Source of the DNA: Sipunculus nudus
Taxonomy: Eukaryota > Annelida > Sipuncula > Golfingiida > Sipunculidae
Direction of reading: 5' to 3'
Length of the DNA: 64,000 nt
Assembly (NCBI GenBank): GCA_026874595.1
Contig: CM049307.1
Location: 43,594,362-43,658,361, forward strand
Shown here: one piece after another, positions 1 to 10,993 of the stretch
Layout of the letters: the number at the start of each line of letters is the position of its first letter
Numbering within the stretch: position 1 is the stretch's first letter
Notes under the pieces: model-generated
Told to the model about the DNA's origin: nothing
Seen by the model: only the letters and a program-made list of their open reading frames with translations
Databases searched by the model: none
Made by a program: the position numbers and the translations under genes

Positions 1-224
1 GTTTATTGACATATATAGCATACCGTATAAACCACGCCAGCCTAAATTTAAAAATACATAGTTAAAGGTGGGACTGACCTTCTCATTTTCTATGGAGGAG
101 ATTGTCTCCTCTGATAGACCCCTCTCCCGTAGAAAATCATTGAACTGCAGCTGTCTTAAGGCGTTGGGCTCCATTTTGTCAACGGGTGCCTGGACTGAGT
201 CGATGTGTGCTTGCTTCTCATTGG

Positions 225-590
225 CTAGTAATTCGTGCGCACGAGTTATTAATTCGTGCGCACGAATTAGTAGCCAATGAGCATTAAGCCAGCAACATAA
301 GAAAGCTGTTCTCATTGGCCACTAATTCGTGCGCACGGATTAGTAATTCGTGCGCACGGATTAGTAATTCGTGCGCACGAATTAATAAATATTTTTTTAC
401 ACCTTGGAAATATATTTTTCACGCCTAGTAATTCGTGCGCACGGATTAGTAATTCGTGCGCACGGATTAGTAATTCGTGCGCACGGATTAGTAATTCGTG
501 CGCACGAATTAATAAATATTTTTCCCACCTTGGAAATATATTTTTCACACCTAGTAATTCGTGCGCACGAATTAGTAATTATTTTTCACC
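225..590. repeat. Tandem array of CGTGCGCACG palindromes
   Basis: About ten copies of a 20-21 bp unit built on the perfect palindrome TTCGTGCGCACGAA. They fall in groups near 229-268, 324-388, 428-512 and 554-587. The groups are separated by a second repeated segment (an AT-rich spacer containing acaccttggaaatatatttt), so the array is a higher-order repeat. The short open frames here simply translate the repeat and are not genes. Confidence 0.9.
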
Positions 591-1122
591 ATGTCGTCTC
601 CCGGGCTCCGTAAATTTATGATCTCATGGGCAAAATGACAATTTATAGTCAGGATAGTCAGGAAATATCCGCTGCACAGTCCGACTCTATGGAATATTGT
701 TGAACTTGATCTAGGCACATAAAGGCATATATATACGTTGGTATAGAACTGGTTTAAATTTTAGCTGATCATAATAAAATCTACAAAGACTCAATAAGAA
801 TCAAAGTGTAAATAATTACGGGAAATTAACGTTGTATTACATCGTAGGTCTCGCAATGCATTTGGCCTAATACACAGAACAAAACAATAATACTTTATTT
901 TAGTAAAATATACCATGACATGTCTCTTTAAGCATTCCATCCGACAGATATTACTAATATCCTTATTAAGAGTAAATGTAGTCAAAATCCATTCATCCAT
1001 TTAAAAGTAATCACACTTTTTATATCTGTGCTCCAATCCGTTCCGTAAATTAGGCCCCTGTTCCGCGTTCCATAACGTGTTTTAGCTCCAATAATTGATC
1101 AAAGACCGACCTTGCCAGACTT
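591..1122. other. Non-coding, no recognised feature
   Basis: AT-rich sequence. The short open frames show no recognisable protein similarity and no codon structure. I see nothing else here. Confidence 0.5.
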
Positions 1123-1196
1123 GGGCCGTCACTGAGCTTGTGGAAGTTAGCAAAGTTGAGGAAGAGTGAAAAACACAAGAAGATCAAAGCAGTTGA
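1123..1196 (+). pseudogene. Decayed copy of CCDC137 exon 1 and 5' flank
   Basis: This stretch aligns by eye with the start of CCDC137 at about 30630-30710. The shared part runs from ggccgtcactga, upstream of the start codon, through the lysine-rich beginning of the protein. In one frame it reads KLAKLRKSEKHKKIKAVD, against KLAKLTKSKKHKKIKTVD in the gene. The start codon is lost (the region reads ttgtggaag) and a stop follows shortly after. Similarity ends before the splice donor, and no other CCDC137 exon is seen nearby. It looks like a dead partial duplication. Confidence 0.75.
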
Positions 1197-1350
1197 TTTT
1201 CCTAAATAGGAGATACAAATACATGAAGCACATATTTTCAAAATTGTAAGATTTCATTTTGACAGATGTAATTTGTTGTTATAATTATGTAGTTTAGCGG
1301 AATAGTAATATAGAAGTATCAGTATTTCAAATATGTACAAGAATGTGTGT

Positions 1351-1690
1351 CTAAAATATTGCATTGGAAATGATGTATAGGCCATTCATCTGCCTTGCTC
1401 TGCTAAGTGCTACATTGTGACCATGCATAAGTTTCCTTCTGCTTGTCATATCAATTTCCACCTGATCCAATGTGGATCCTTGTGCTTTCCAGATTGTTTT
1501 TGCAGCTCCTATTTTTAGAGGGAGATGTGAACGAGTAACACATATGTTTCCTTCCTGTGTAAAATGTCCGTTTAAAAGCAAATACTGGGGTCAATGTTTT
1601 ATCAATATCAGGTGTATGTATGGAATGATATTTTCTTCTTGTTTAAGTACCAATGCTGCAGTCTGGAAACTGAACCAATAGAATTGCTAG
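1351..1690 (-). pseudogene. Pif1-like helicase C-terminal remnant
   Basis: The minus-strand frame at 1351-1581 contains AAKTIWKAQGSTLDQVEID and, later, HNVALSRARQMNGLYI. These match the last helicase motifs of Pif1/RecD-type enzymes (xTIHKxQGxTLDxV and VALSRxxxxxGLY). Just upstream, in another frame, is an appropriate preceding stretch (CVTRSHLPLK follows; TPDIDKTLTPVFAF precedes), interrupted by stops. There is no start and no ATPase core. Pif1-type helicases occur both as host genes and as part of Helitron/Helentron transposases. The surrounding repeats favour a mobile-element remnant, but the fragment alone cannot decide. Confidence 0.7.
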
Positions 1691-3082
1691 TGTAGGGTTA
1701 TTTTGTGGATACTGAATTTTTTTAGTATACATGAATACCAATTGGTTATTCCATATTGAACAGAAACATTACAGGCAATATCATAAGGGAGTTATGAAGC
1801 TGCTTGTAACTTGTGTAACAGACCAGCTGTCCAGCTGTTTTTGATGGATTATCAGGTGTATTTATTTTTTATAAATTTGCAAAAAAAAATAAATATCTGA
1901 ATATAACACTTGATTCAGGAAAAGTTGTATCATTGGATCGGAAACAGCAATGCAATTAAAGAATGTGAGTAATGCAACAGATCTGGTTGGGTGTGTATGG
2001 GGGGGGGGGGGGGGGGGCAGGGTTGCCACATATGATTCTACATTTGTAACAGCAGTGTTGCATTACTAATACGTTTACCCAGACAAAGCTGTAGGGGCCA
2101 GACATGCCTGGTATGGAGGTTCAAAATGTAAATACATTAGAGCCTCGGAAAAATCTTTAATAACTAGAATAATTTTTAAGTTTTTACTTTCAAATTTCAG
2201 AATTTAATAGATTAAATCCATATATATACCGACTGTGAAAAGTAAATCAAATATTCGTACAACAAAAGAACAAGTGACCCAAGGGTAATGATGCTCAGCC
2301 GACTGACCTGTTGACAATATGTCCTTGGACAGGCAACTATTTAACCCCCTGCACTGCCGAGGCGGGGATAATGACAGGTTTAAAAGGCGTGAAAGTATAT
2401 TAAAAAAAAATCGCAAAACAAGCAGTCCTGGCTATTTGACTGTGATGGTGCTTGGTTGACACATGCACAAGTGTGTTGTCTCAAGTAAAATAATGTGAAG
2501 ATTTTTTTATGCTTTGTTCATGAGACAGGTATAGTATGTTTTGTTCAAGGACCTGAGTAAAACACCTTCCTAATCCAGTCACTACCTGATTTCACCTTTT
2601 AAGATTGAATATTATGATATATTGTAAGTTAGCTTATCAATAGTTAATTTTTCTATTACTATAAATAAAAACAAAGCACATGTTAACAAATTTATGGATT
2701 TATTTAAAATAATCATGTCAAATACACAAGACAACTCCTGTATAGTATAGCAGTCGAGAGTTTGATCTTATACAAAACTGCATAAATTAAAAGAAGGATA
2801 AACTATAGAATGTCTGGTAAATCTTTATGTAGTTGTGAATATCTGAGTGCGCTACTATAGAATAGACAACAGAAATTGATTTGTTAACCAAGAAAAAGGG
2901 TTGGCCAGCAACCACAGCAGAGAGAATTTGAGAAAGTGAATGCTCATGTACAATTTGTTAACTAAAATGTCTTTGAGATATAACAAAGTTCTACTGGATG
3001 GACATATGGAATGAAATTTGTGTGGTCTTACATCAGACAAATACTGCAAATAACAGTATCATAAAGCATATGTGCGGAAACA
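1691..3082. other. Repeat-rich non-coding DNA
   Basis: Holds a 19-base G run at 1999-2017. A truncated 5' end of the family-1 element described at 3083 lies near 2268-2345 (caagtgaccc, then gctcagccgactgac). The rest is AT-rich with no gene seen. Confidence 0.6.
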
Positions 3083-3967
3083 CAAGTGACCCATGGGTCA
3101 TGACGCTCAGCCGACTGACATGTTGATAATATGTCCTTGAACAGACAACTAATTAAGATAGGTGGCATCATTGTTCAAGCATATTAGATTGAGTTCATCA
3201 AGACTCATAAGCACAACAAATTTGATAACAATCAAACCAGCCTTTCATGAGGAATCTGGCAATTTGTGTATTTTGCATTATTTCTGGGGTGCTCAAACAT
3301 ACCCAGAAACTCTGAGAATATTGGTCACTGTGACCAAATTTCAGGTTTCTGAGGGGAGCCTCTGAGGAAGTCTCATGATGTCAAGTTAAAAGATTCTGTG
3401 CCCCATGGTTACGATTTGTGCCCTACTTTGATATCAAATTTTCAATTTTTCTGGGGGGTACTTCAGAGCCCCATAGCTCGGACAATATGGGTGACAGAGA
3501 CCTAATTTCAGGTTTCCAAGGAGACTTTTCATGTGCCCTGTTAACAGATAACGGCATCTTTTGAGGTCTCTAAATAATAGAAAAAAAATCGTAAAAATAT
3601 TCGAAAAAAAAAATACAGGTGGCTCCACCAGTCTGCAGAAACTGATGAAACACTCCATGATCAATATCCATGCAAAGAATCATGGTGATCAATGTATTAG
3701 TTGCTCAGATTTTTGCGCTTTTGTATCGAATTTTTCATTATTCGGGGGGGGGGGTACTTCGGTGCCCCATAGCTTGACGAATATGGGTAAAAGAGACTTA
3801 ATTCCAGGTTTCCAAGGAGATTTTTCATGGACCTCTCTGAATGTAAAGTGAGAAGATTCCAGGTCCAGTGGTTACTATTTGTGCCTTGTTAACGGACAGA
3901 CGGCCGGACGGACGACGGACAAAGAGTGATCGCTATAGCTCAGATGACTTACGGTCAGCTGAGCTAA
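3083..3967 (+). mobile_element. Family-1 non-autonomous element, copy 1
   Basis: The left end is caagtgacccatgggtcatg, followed by the subterminal motif gctcagccgac. The right end is a hairpin (agctcagatgact, loop, ggtcagctgagct) followed by aa. The left and right subterminal motifs (ctcagctgac in the best copies, and gtcagctgag) are inverted repeats of each other. Between them lies about one unit of a repeat containing GGTGGCNCCACC and a variable run of ggacggac repeats. It encodes nothing. The plan of subterminal inverted repeats, tandem core and 3' hairpin is that of Helentron-associated non-autonomous elements. That class assignment is inference. Confidence 0.7.
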
Positions 3968-5180
3968 CAAGTGACCCATGGGTCATGACGCTCAGCTGAC
4001 TGGGAAGAGATTCACAAAAGGAAATTTTATCATCTTAATGGTAGTATATACCCATTCAACTGAAGCATCAAAGAGATTAACCAACAGGCCAAGATTGCAT
4101 CTGTATTTATATATCTCTAGAGAAAAAATGCGTAAACTTTAAAAAAAACACAGGTGGCTCCACAAGTCTGCAGAAACCAATAAAAACACTTAATGGTCAA
4201 TATCCATGAAAAGAATCATCATCTGTGCATTAGTTGTTCAGATAATTCAGCTTTTGTATCAAATTTTCCATTAGTCCACGGGATACTTCGGAGTCCTATA
4301 GCTTGAAGGATACTGGAAACAGAGACCTAATTTCTGGTTTCCACAGACACTTTTCATGGGCCTCCTTGCATGACAAGAATGAAGATTCAAGGTCCAGTTG
4401 TTACGATTTGTACCCTGTTGACAGATAACAACATCTTTAAAGGTCTCAAAAATAAAGAAAAAAATCGTAAAAATTTGAAAAAAAGAGGTGGCACACCCAG
4501 TCTGCAGAAACTGATGAAACACTCCATGATCAATATCCATGCAAACAATTATGGTGATCTCTGCATTCGTTGTTCAGATACTTCAGCTTTTGTATCAAAT
4601 TTTCATTATTCTGAGCTTTACTTTGTGAGTGCCATAGCTCAATGGATATGGGTAACAGAGACTTAATTTCAGGTTTCCATGGAGACTTTTCATTGGTCTC
4701 CCTGTGTTTCAAGAATGAAGATTCTAGGTCCAGTCTTTACGATTTGTGTCCTGTTAACAGATGTTCACATTTTTAAACGTCTCGAAAATAGAGTAAAAAA
4801 ATTCGTAAAAAAATCGAAAAATACAGGTGGCGCCACCAGTCTGCAGGAACTGATGGAACATCTCATAATCAATATGTATGCAAAAAATCATGACCATCAG
4901 TGATATAGTTAATGAAATATAGAAGATTTTATATGAAATTTTTGACTATTCTAGGGGGTACTTTGGGGCCCAGTAGCTCGAAGAATATGGGTAACAGAGA
5001 CCTAATTTCTGGTTTCCAATGAGATTTTTACATGGACCTCTCAGAATCTCAAGTAACAAGATTCTAGGTCCAGCGGTTACGATTAGTGCCTGGTTAACGG
5101 ACGGACGAACGGACGGGCAGACGGACGACGGACAATGGGTGATCGCTATAGCTCAGAAGACTAAGTCAGCTGAGCTAGAA
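3967..5180 (+). mobile_element. Family-1 element, copy 2, joined head-to-tail to copy 1
   Basis: Starts directly after the end of copy 1 with the same left end (gtgacccatgggtcatgacg), and ends at 5145-5175 with the hairpin and ctgagcta. Its core has about three tandem units of roughly 330 bp, at about 4190, 4522 and 4862. Each unit carries the phrases cagtctgcagaaactgatg and cctaatttcaggtttccaa. No coding capacity. Confidence 0.7.
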
Positions 5181-5790
5181 AACGTGCCATGGTCAAACTT
5201 GGGCAAAACTAATGGTACCAATTTTATATTTTGGCCAATATTTAAAAAAAAATTAACAGATTTTGATCTAATTTTTGGTATATATACAATTAAATTTTGA
5301 TTAATTAAAGTTGTTTTACTGAAAAAAAGTCCCTAGCTTTTATACTTTTTCTTTAAGCTACCAAATATCTTTCCTGATTTTTTACATAGTCCATTATGTT
5401 TGGGCCCATTACTTTTTTATTATTTTTTTAAATTATATAATACTGAAATAATTTCTTGCATCGACATAGGAAATATATAGATGAATATTTATGGTAAATA
5501 TGAAAAAAAGCAGATGATAGTTAAGATATTAGGCAGTCCTGAGGTATATAAATAGTTTTTAATAAAAAAAATTGAGGTTTTTCCTTAATATCTCGAAGGA
5601 ACGAAGTCCTAATGACCCAATTTTCGGAATGGTATGAGATTTTGGGGACATCTATAACTGTATGCCGAATTTCAGATTCGTAGGTCCAATGGTGTCAAAA
5701 CGTGCAGTCTCACAGATGGACATCCGGATGGACGGACAGACAATGGACCACGACTATAGCTCAGATGACTTATAGTCAGCCGAGCTAAAA
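5181..5790 (+). mobile_element. Family-1 3' end with a different internal core
   Basis: Ends with the same hairpin (agctcagatgacttatagtc, then agccgagctaa) as the elements to its left. Its interior is a different sequence, marked by tttgggcccatta, gatattaggcagtcctgag and a run of ggacggac. The same interior recurs at 13340-13870, 13968-14710 and 24930-25556. No clear left end is present, so it is truncated or fused to copy 2. Confidence 0.6.
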
Positions 5791-6834
5791 ACTAAACATT
5801 TCTGACATTTATGATTGTATAAATGTTATAACATTTATCAAGAATTTTTTAAGGCAGTTTATTGGCGGTGTGGGCAGGGGGTCCAGGGGGGGGGGGGGGT
5901 GCTTTTTGACAGCCTATGAAGTAAACATGCACAAGCTTTTATCTTTTGTTTGGACTGTAAACCATACATACAATCACAATTAAGACCAAAAAGAAGAGAA
6001 AAAATATCGAACAAAAATAATAAAAATATATAACTTTTTTTATTAAACCATTCTTATAAATCAAACCTTTCAATAGAAAAAAGTATTTGCATTGTCATGT
6101 TTGAGCAAATGACTGAACGAAGAAGTAAAGATTAACAAATAACAGAAAAAAATGTCATTTCATTTCGCAAACTACCGCATAAAATGTATCCAAGTCAGTT
6201 TTTAGAATATATAAAACATATACATTTCCTCAATTTCAACATATTATTCAATGTTAACCTTTTATGTACTCTGATAATAAGAAAGATGAAGGTTCTGTAA
6301 ATGCATACATGGCACAAAGGCTCTCTACACGTGAACATTAAACAGAAATGCACATTAAACGAAATGTACAGAAATACATTCAGTCGTAACAACTGATATT
6401 TTTAAACATACACACCGTGACCAGGAGTAATTTGTTTGAATGGAATTGTAACAGTGTTTTATGAACTGAAATTCTTCTAAACGTTAAAACCGATACTAAA
6501 TTAAATTGCCTATCTTAAGTTGACACAGCTGACACTTTAATTACAATATGAATGTTCACTTGGCTTTTACGCACACTTTTTCATCATTTGTCACTCAGGC
6601 CATATATATATTGCCGTTAGCAATGGGTAAAAGACCGTCAAAAGTTGTCACGGCGCATGCGAAGAATAGTGTTGATTTAAAGGGATTCTACACTGAAATT
6701 TCACTTGCCAAATTTAAAAATATCAACGACACTGTTCTGTGAAGACGAATCAGAGTAAAAGAAGGTCTGCAGATTCAGAGATGTGGTCAGGTGACCGTAT
6801 AAATCAGAATATGAGTAATCGAATAACAACTGTC
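5791..6834. other. Downstream flank of the acyl-CoA oxidase gene
   Basis: AT-rich, with a G run at about 5886-5899. On the minus strand it should hold the 3' UTR of the oxidase gene. A tttatt (AATAAA on the minus strand) near 6040 is one possible poly(A) signal. No further gene is seen. Confidence 0.4.
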
Positions 6835-8778
6835 TTATACTTCGCCCTGGTTGTCATATTCATTGTAGCTGACCCAGTCCAACGCGATCGGCGCTGACAG
6901 CATTGCATCAGGAATTTGGAAGGCATCGCACAAAGATAAAGCATGTGGCGCCACCTCTTGGCACAACTGAGTGGACACCTTTGCGACTGCAATTCCTGTG
7001 TCAGGAGATATAAGACCCTTCCTGAGGTACCAGCCCAGGTTATTCTCTACAGAGCTGACCATGTACAAATGACGTAACATCTGAAGTGTAGGCTGCAATG
7101 ACGCGTCCGCATTCTCTGAGACTTTCTTGAACTGTTCGTTTACGAGACGTTCAGCATAAGCTCTGCCGGCGGCTTGGATCAGGTCACTCTCCTTATACAT
7201 CCAAGTCTCGAACATGCCGCCTTTACCAGCCGCCTGCAGACGCTGTCCAAGCTCCAAGAACAAATTATCTTCCCTCTGTTCTAACATATGGTCAAGGTAT
7301 TCCATATCGTCGGGGTTCTCTTTTTCTGCATGGTTAAGGGATTTTGGTCTAAACACAGCGAGTCTCTCCTTGGCTACTTTTTGCATTAACACGCTGTTGT
7401 CGCCCTCAGCTGTAATGCAAGCGTGTGCCAACCCAAGGAAGGTACCGAAACGGTTACAAGACAGGTATCCCTGTCCACCACAACGCTCCCGAGCCACTGT
7501 TGCTACCTCCTCTAAATTCCATCCTGCCATTGGTTTGATAGCACAGCACATGGTCACTATTTCCGCGTGCTCGGATCCGTCAGGTTTCTGAAATGCCCAG
7601 CGGTCCTTTACATAATCCAGTCCAAAACTGAGAGCGTATGTTCTGGCCAAAAGTGGCAGTAACGCTCTTTGCTGGAGCTGGTAGCTCAAGATTGGGGTGT
7701 CCGATTTCCCCGACGGTCCGACCGTTAGGCGGGTAGCTGCATACCTGAGAGCGATGGCAAGTGACGCTTTAGCTCCGCCCATCGCCATACTGGCGATGCA
7801 TAGTCGTCCAGATAACAACTGGTCAGCGACGGTCAGAAATCTCTTTCGAGCACCCTTTATGCTTGACACAAACTGGCCATCTTCTGTGACATCGGAGAAT
7901 TTGTTCAACAAATTGGCCTGCGGCACCCGTACGTTGTTAAAAGTAAGTTTGGCATTGTCTACGCCGTTAAGACCCATTTTGTACCCCATATCTTCGACAA
8001 GTACGTTTGGCATGGTTTTAAGGTCGTTGTCACGGATACGCACGAGGACGGCGTGGATGCCATGGTTTTCTTCACCTACGATCAGCTGAGCAAAAACGAC
8101 CACGTGTTTGGCGTGCACAGCACCGTTTGTGATCCAGTATTTTTGTGATAACGGTGTTGGGGAGTTTATGATGAACTCTTTGGTGTCTTTGTCATAAACA
8201 GCTGTTGTTTCCATTTCAACAGCATTGTTGCCGTAACCCAATTCCGTGAGGCCGAAACATCCAACATCTTCCAGGGTATCAATACCCCCCAGCAGTACGT
8301 TGTGGTGTCGCTCAGTTCCCAGCTTTAACACAGTGCCACCAAATAGGTTAAACTGTACTGTCATCTTGGTTGTCATGGCAGGGTCGATGATACTGCCCAG
8401 CTCGTGGGCTGCAAAAATACGAAGAGGATTGTTCTTGAAATCGAGGACGGATATGAAACCAGAGTCACAAATCTTCTTTAGTCTGCTGAGCGCCAGATCT
8501 CTCTCCTCGTCCAGGGGAATGTTGTACTTTGGTTTCATGGATTCATTTGATAGAAACTCCCTGTACTTCGCTCTCATTTCGTGGTTGTCATGGTCTAACA
8601 GGGCTCCCAGTTTCTTTGTGTCAATGGAGGTATCATTCCTTTGTTTCCTGAGGCCGGCAGGCTGCACTGAACTCTTGTGTCGTGCTGAGGAAACAGTCGC
8701 TGCCGTCTGTAGTCCCGGGACGCGGTGAACTGCTGCCAAACGCCCACCAAGGCGGGCAGAAAGTCGGGATAACATCAT
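6835..8778 (-). CDS. Acyl-CoA oxidase family protein with mitochondrial-type N-terminus
   Basis: A 647-residue flavoprotein of the acyl-CoA oxidase/dehydrogenase family, which oxidises fatty acyl-CoA to the trans-2-enoyl-CoA. Visible landmarks: the flavin-contact loop [11 protein letters not shown] (173-183), WITNGA (215-220), a C-terminal dehydrogenase fold with RERCGGQGY (430-438), and [10 protein letters not shown] (457-466). Glu458 is the expected catalytic base (Glu421 in ACOX1). A further helical domain to 647 fits oxidases rather than short dehydrogenases. Residues 1-45 are rich in Arg, Ser and Ala with almost no acids ([10 protein letters not shown], then SARHKSS), as in a mitochondrial presequence. 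The protein ends in QGEV, so there is no C-terminal peroxisomal SKL, and I see no PTS2. The coding region is one uninterrupted exon. A splice acceptor (tttgttttag) lies three bases before the first ATG, so an intron sits in the 5' UTR. The second codon is also ATG and could serve as the start. The oxidase subclass is not certain. Confidence 0.9.
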   Translation of the reverse strand: MMLSRLSARLGGRLAAVHRVPGLQTAATVSSARHKSSVQPAGLRKQRNDTSIDTKKLGALLDHDNHEMRAKYREFLSNESMKPKYNIPLDEERDLALSRLKKICDSGFISVLDFKNNPLRIFAAHELGSIIDPAMTTKMTVQFNLFGGTVLKLGTERHHNVLLGGIDTLEDVGCFGLTELGYGNNAVEMETTAVYDKDTKEFIINSPTPLSQKYWITNGAVHAKHVVVFAQLIVGEENHGIHAVLVRIRDNDLKTMPNVLVEDMGYKMGLNGVDNAKLTFNNVRVPQANLLNKFSDVTEDGQFVSSIKGARKRFLTVADQLLSGRLCIASMAMGGAKASLAIALRYAATRLTVGPSGKSDTPILSYQLQQRALLPLLARTYALSFGLDYVKDRWAFQKPDGSEHAEIVTMCCAIKPMAGWNLEEVATVARERCGGQGYLSCNRFGTFLGLAHACITAEGDNSVLMQKVAKERLAVFRPKSLNHAEKENPDDMEYLDHMLEQREDNLFLELGQRLQAAGKGGMFETWMYKESDLIQAAGRAYAERLVNEQFKKVSENADASLQPTLQMLRHLYMVSSVENNLGWYLRKGLISPDTGIAVAKVSTQLCQEVAPHALSLCDAFQIPDAMLSAPIALDWVSYNEYDNQGEV

Positions 8779-8783
8779 GGTCT
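8779..8783 (-). promoter_or_regulatory. 3' splice site upstream of the acyl-CoA oxidase start codon
   Basis: On the minus strand tttatttgttttag is followed by acc and the ATG. The exon therefore begins at 8781, and at least one non-coding exon lies at higher coordinates. I could not place that exon. Confidence 0.65.
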
Positions 8784-10389
8784 AAAACAAATAAAGGAAT
8801 ATGTAAATGCTTAGGGTTTAAAGATCACGTAAACTCGACACATAATGATAACATTTCATTGATTTTTGTTGTAAAATAAAGATGCAAAACAACGTAGTAA
8901 AACTATAGTCTATAGCCTCTTTTACTACGTACTTAGTAACAGAACGGATTAAAGAGACATTATTTTGAATCATTCCGCCTCCATCATACCGGAGGGGCTG
9001 AAGCAGTCGCAATGGCGCAGCTGTTCTGCCAAAGTGATAACAGGTCCTTAAAATCACCAAAACACTTGTTTGAAATCCCATGCATAGTCATATGTTATCT
9101 GTAAATAAATTATATATAACAGGTGACAATGGGGTTTTAAACAAGTGTTACTAATGATTGCAAGGGCCTGTGGATAACTTTACACTCCGACAGCTTCCAC
9201 ATAGATAATGGACGGCCTTCTGAAATATAGAGATGGAACGGATGTCCTCCAATTATATTTTTCGAGAGGGACAGCAATACAGTAACATTGATTCTGATGC
9301 AAATTGGAAGTTCCTCTGACGTCTTTTATAATACCAACTTCCTCTTCGTCACATGCACACACACATACACACGACTTGTTAATGTTCATCATTTTGTGAC
9401 ATATAGTTGTTAACCAAGATTCAGTTTATATTAGCTGAACAGTTAATGATACACAGCAGAGGTCTGATAGGTACAACACCATGTGATAAAATCATACCCA
9501 AAAACAGTTTACTGCAAACTGCTGAGGGGAATCGTTTTTAATCCTGACGTGTATAATAAGCATCACCCTGGGAGAATACAGTAAAGTGCTTCTCACAGAC
9601 ACGTGGTATATTCAGGCTTTTATTATATGACTTTCTAACACTTGCAGTAGTTTGGTGCAGCTGTAATTAAAAAAGTGTAAACCAGATTTCATTGCTGTGC
9701 TCAGTCACTCATATTTCCTTTATATACAACATATGTCAGTTGATATATGATGTTCTGATACTGGTATATCCTGAACAACCTATTACATATATTTATGAAT
9801 GTATAGGGTCTTTAAATGCTACAGGCACACAACACAGTAGACCTAAATATATGAATATTTTCAAAGCCACACATAGTTATTTAATGCTTAAATAAAACAG
9901 GCCTTGATGAATGGGTGATTTTGATGAGGATATAAGACAAATCTGCTATTATTTTTCATCCAACAAGCTGCAACTTGCTTTTTTCCTAACACTACTAATT
10001 CAGATCTTGTCAGTTTAAACAGCATTACCTGATTTGGGCCTTGCTAATGTCAACCTCAAATTCAGCACGTAGGGTCAGTGAGACAAAAGTGACAGATAAA
10101 GAGTCCGTAACATGTTCAAAGTACACTGCTTGATCACAGGTGAGCTGTAGATCTACTACAGCAGTGTAATGTCCAATTTGATTACAAACACTTGCCAAGG
10201 TCAAGGGCATGCAGTGGTCTATATAATACAATAGTATATAATACAATAGTATCAATACCAACAGTATTTAAGAGATTATGCTGAGAGATCATACCTAAGT
10301 TAGCACTGACATATATTTTAAAGCCAGCTATTTACCCATCAAGTTCAAATAACCTTGCTGTGTTGGATATATGAGCTTGGTTACATGTT
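8784..10389. other. Upstream flank of the acyl-CoA oxidase gene
   Basis: Probably contains the 5' UTR exon and promoter of the oxidase gene, but neither can be located by eye. No repeat with clear ends and no other coding signal was found. Confidence 0.35.
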
Positions 10390-10620
10390 GTTTGTAAACA
10401 CCAACATCTGCCATTGTTGGCAAACAGAAAAAAAAGTAACCTAAGTTGGTATGTTCACTTTGTTGCATATGCATAGGTCAATAGTTGCTAAACACCTTTG
10501 CAAAAAAATCTGATTTGTCTGACTAGCCACCAGATGACCCTGCTGAATGTGTTTATGTTATTTTTGGTGGGCACCAAGGGATATAATCATATGTATAGAC
10601 ACAAAAACAAACTGCCTGAA
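10390..10620. repeat. Dispersed repeat, related to 41074-41300
   Basis: Shares many phrases with 41074-41300: tgtttgtaaacac, then gtaacct, then gccaccagatg, then tttggtgggc. It is diverged and no ends are defined. Confidence 0.55.
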
Positions 10621-10683
10621 TGTGGTGGGATCAGCATTATCCAACTTATTTTTTATATAAAAGGGTAAAAAGAATTATCTTTA

Positions 10684-10993
10684 GGCCAAAAAAATAAAAG
10701 GTTTGGTTCTCAGGCACCACCTGCGTCAGTTTTAACCCCCCCCCCCCCCCCCATCAAACATTTTTATTTTGATTTTCATCTTTCAAGAAGATAAAATAAT
10801 ACATTTTGATACAATTTCCTTTGTTATGTAGTGCCTTAACCTATTTAGCAAAAATAAAACTGTCATTTTCATGCTTTTCCCCAGATATGACATTTTTATT
10901 GAAACATATAAAAAGTAAAAATAAAGTACCGCCCGCCCACAGTGATTTCTGAAAAAAAGTGCCTGAGAACCATACCTTTTCATTTTTTTGGCC
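10684..10993. mobile_element. MITE with about 37-bp terminal inverted repeats, TTA target duplication
   Basis: The left end ggccaaaaaaataaaagg leads to ggttctcaggcac. The right end gtgcctgagaaccatacc leads to tttttttggcc and is its inverse with a few mismatches. TTA lies on both sides (10681-10683 and 10994-10996). A three-base TWA duplication with GGCC ends suits PIF/Harbinger. A 17-base C run lies inside at 10736-10752. A relative lies at 43524-43819. Confidence 0.75.

Noticed and set aside
404-613. Repetitive open frame LVIRAHG repeated
   Set aside because: Direct translation of the palindrome array, with frames open on both strands; no gene evidence.
7214-8728. Open frames on the plus strand across the acyl-CoA oxidase
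   Set aside because: Shadows of the real minus-strand coding exon.
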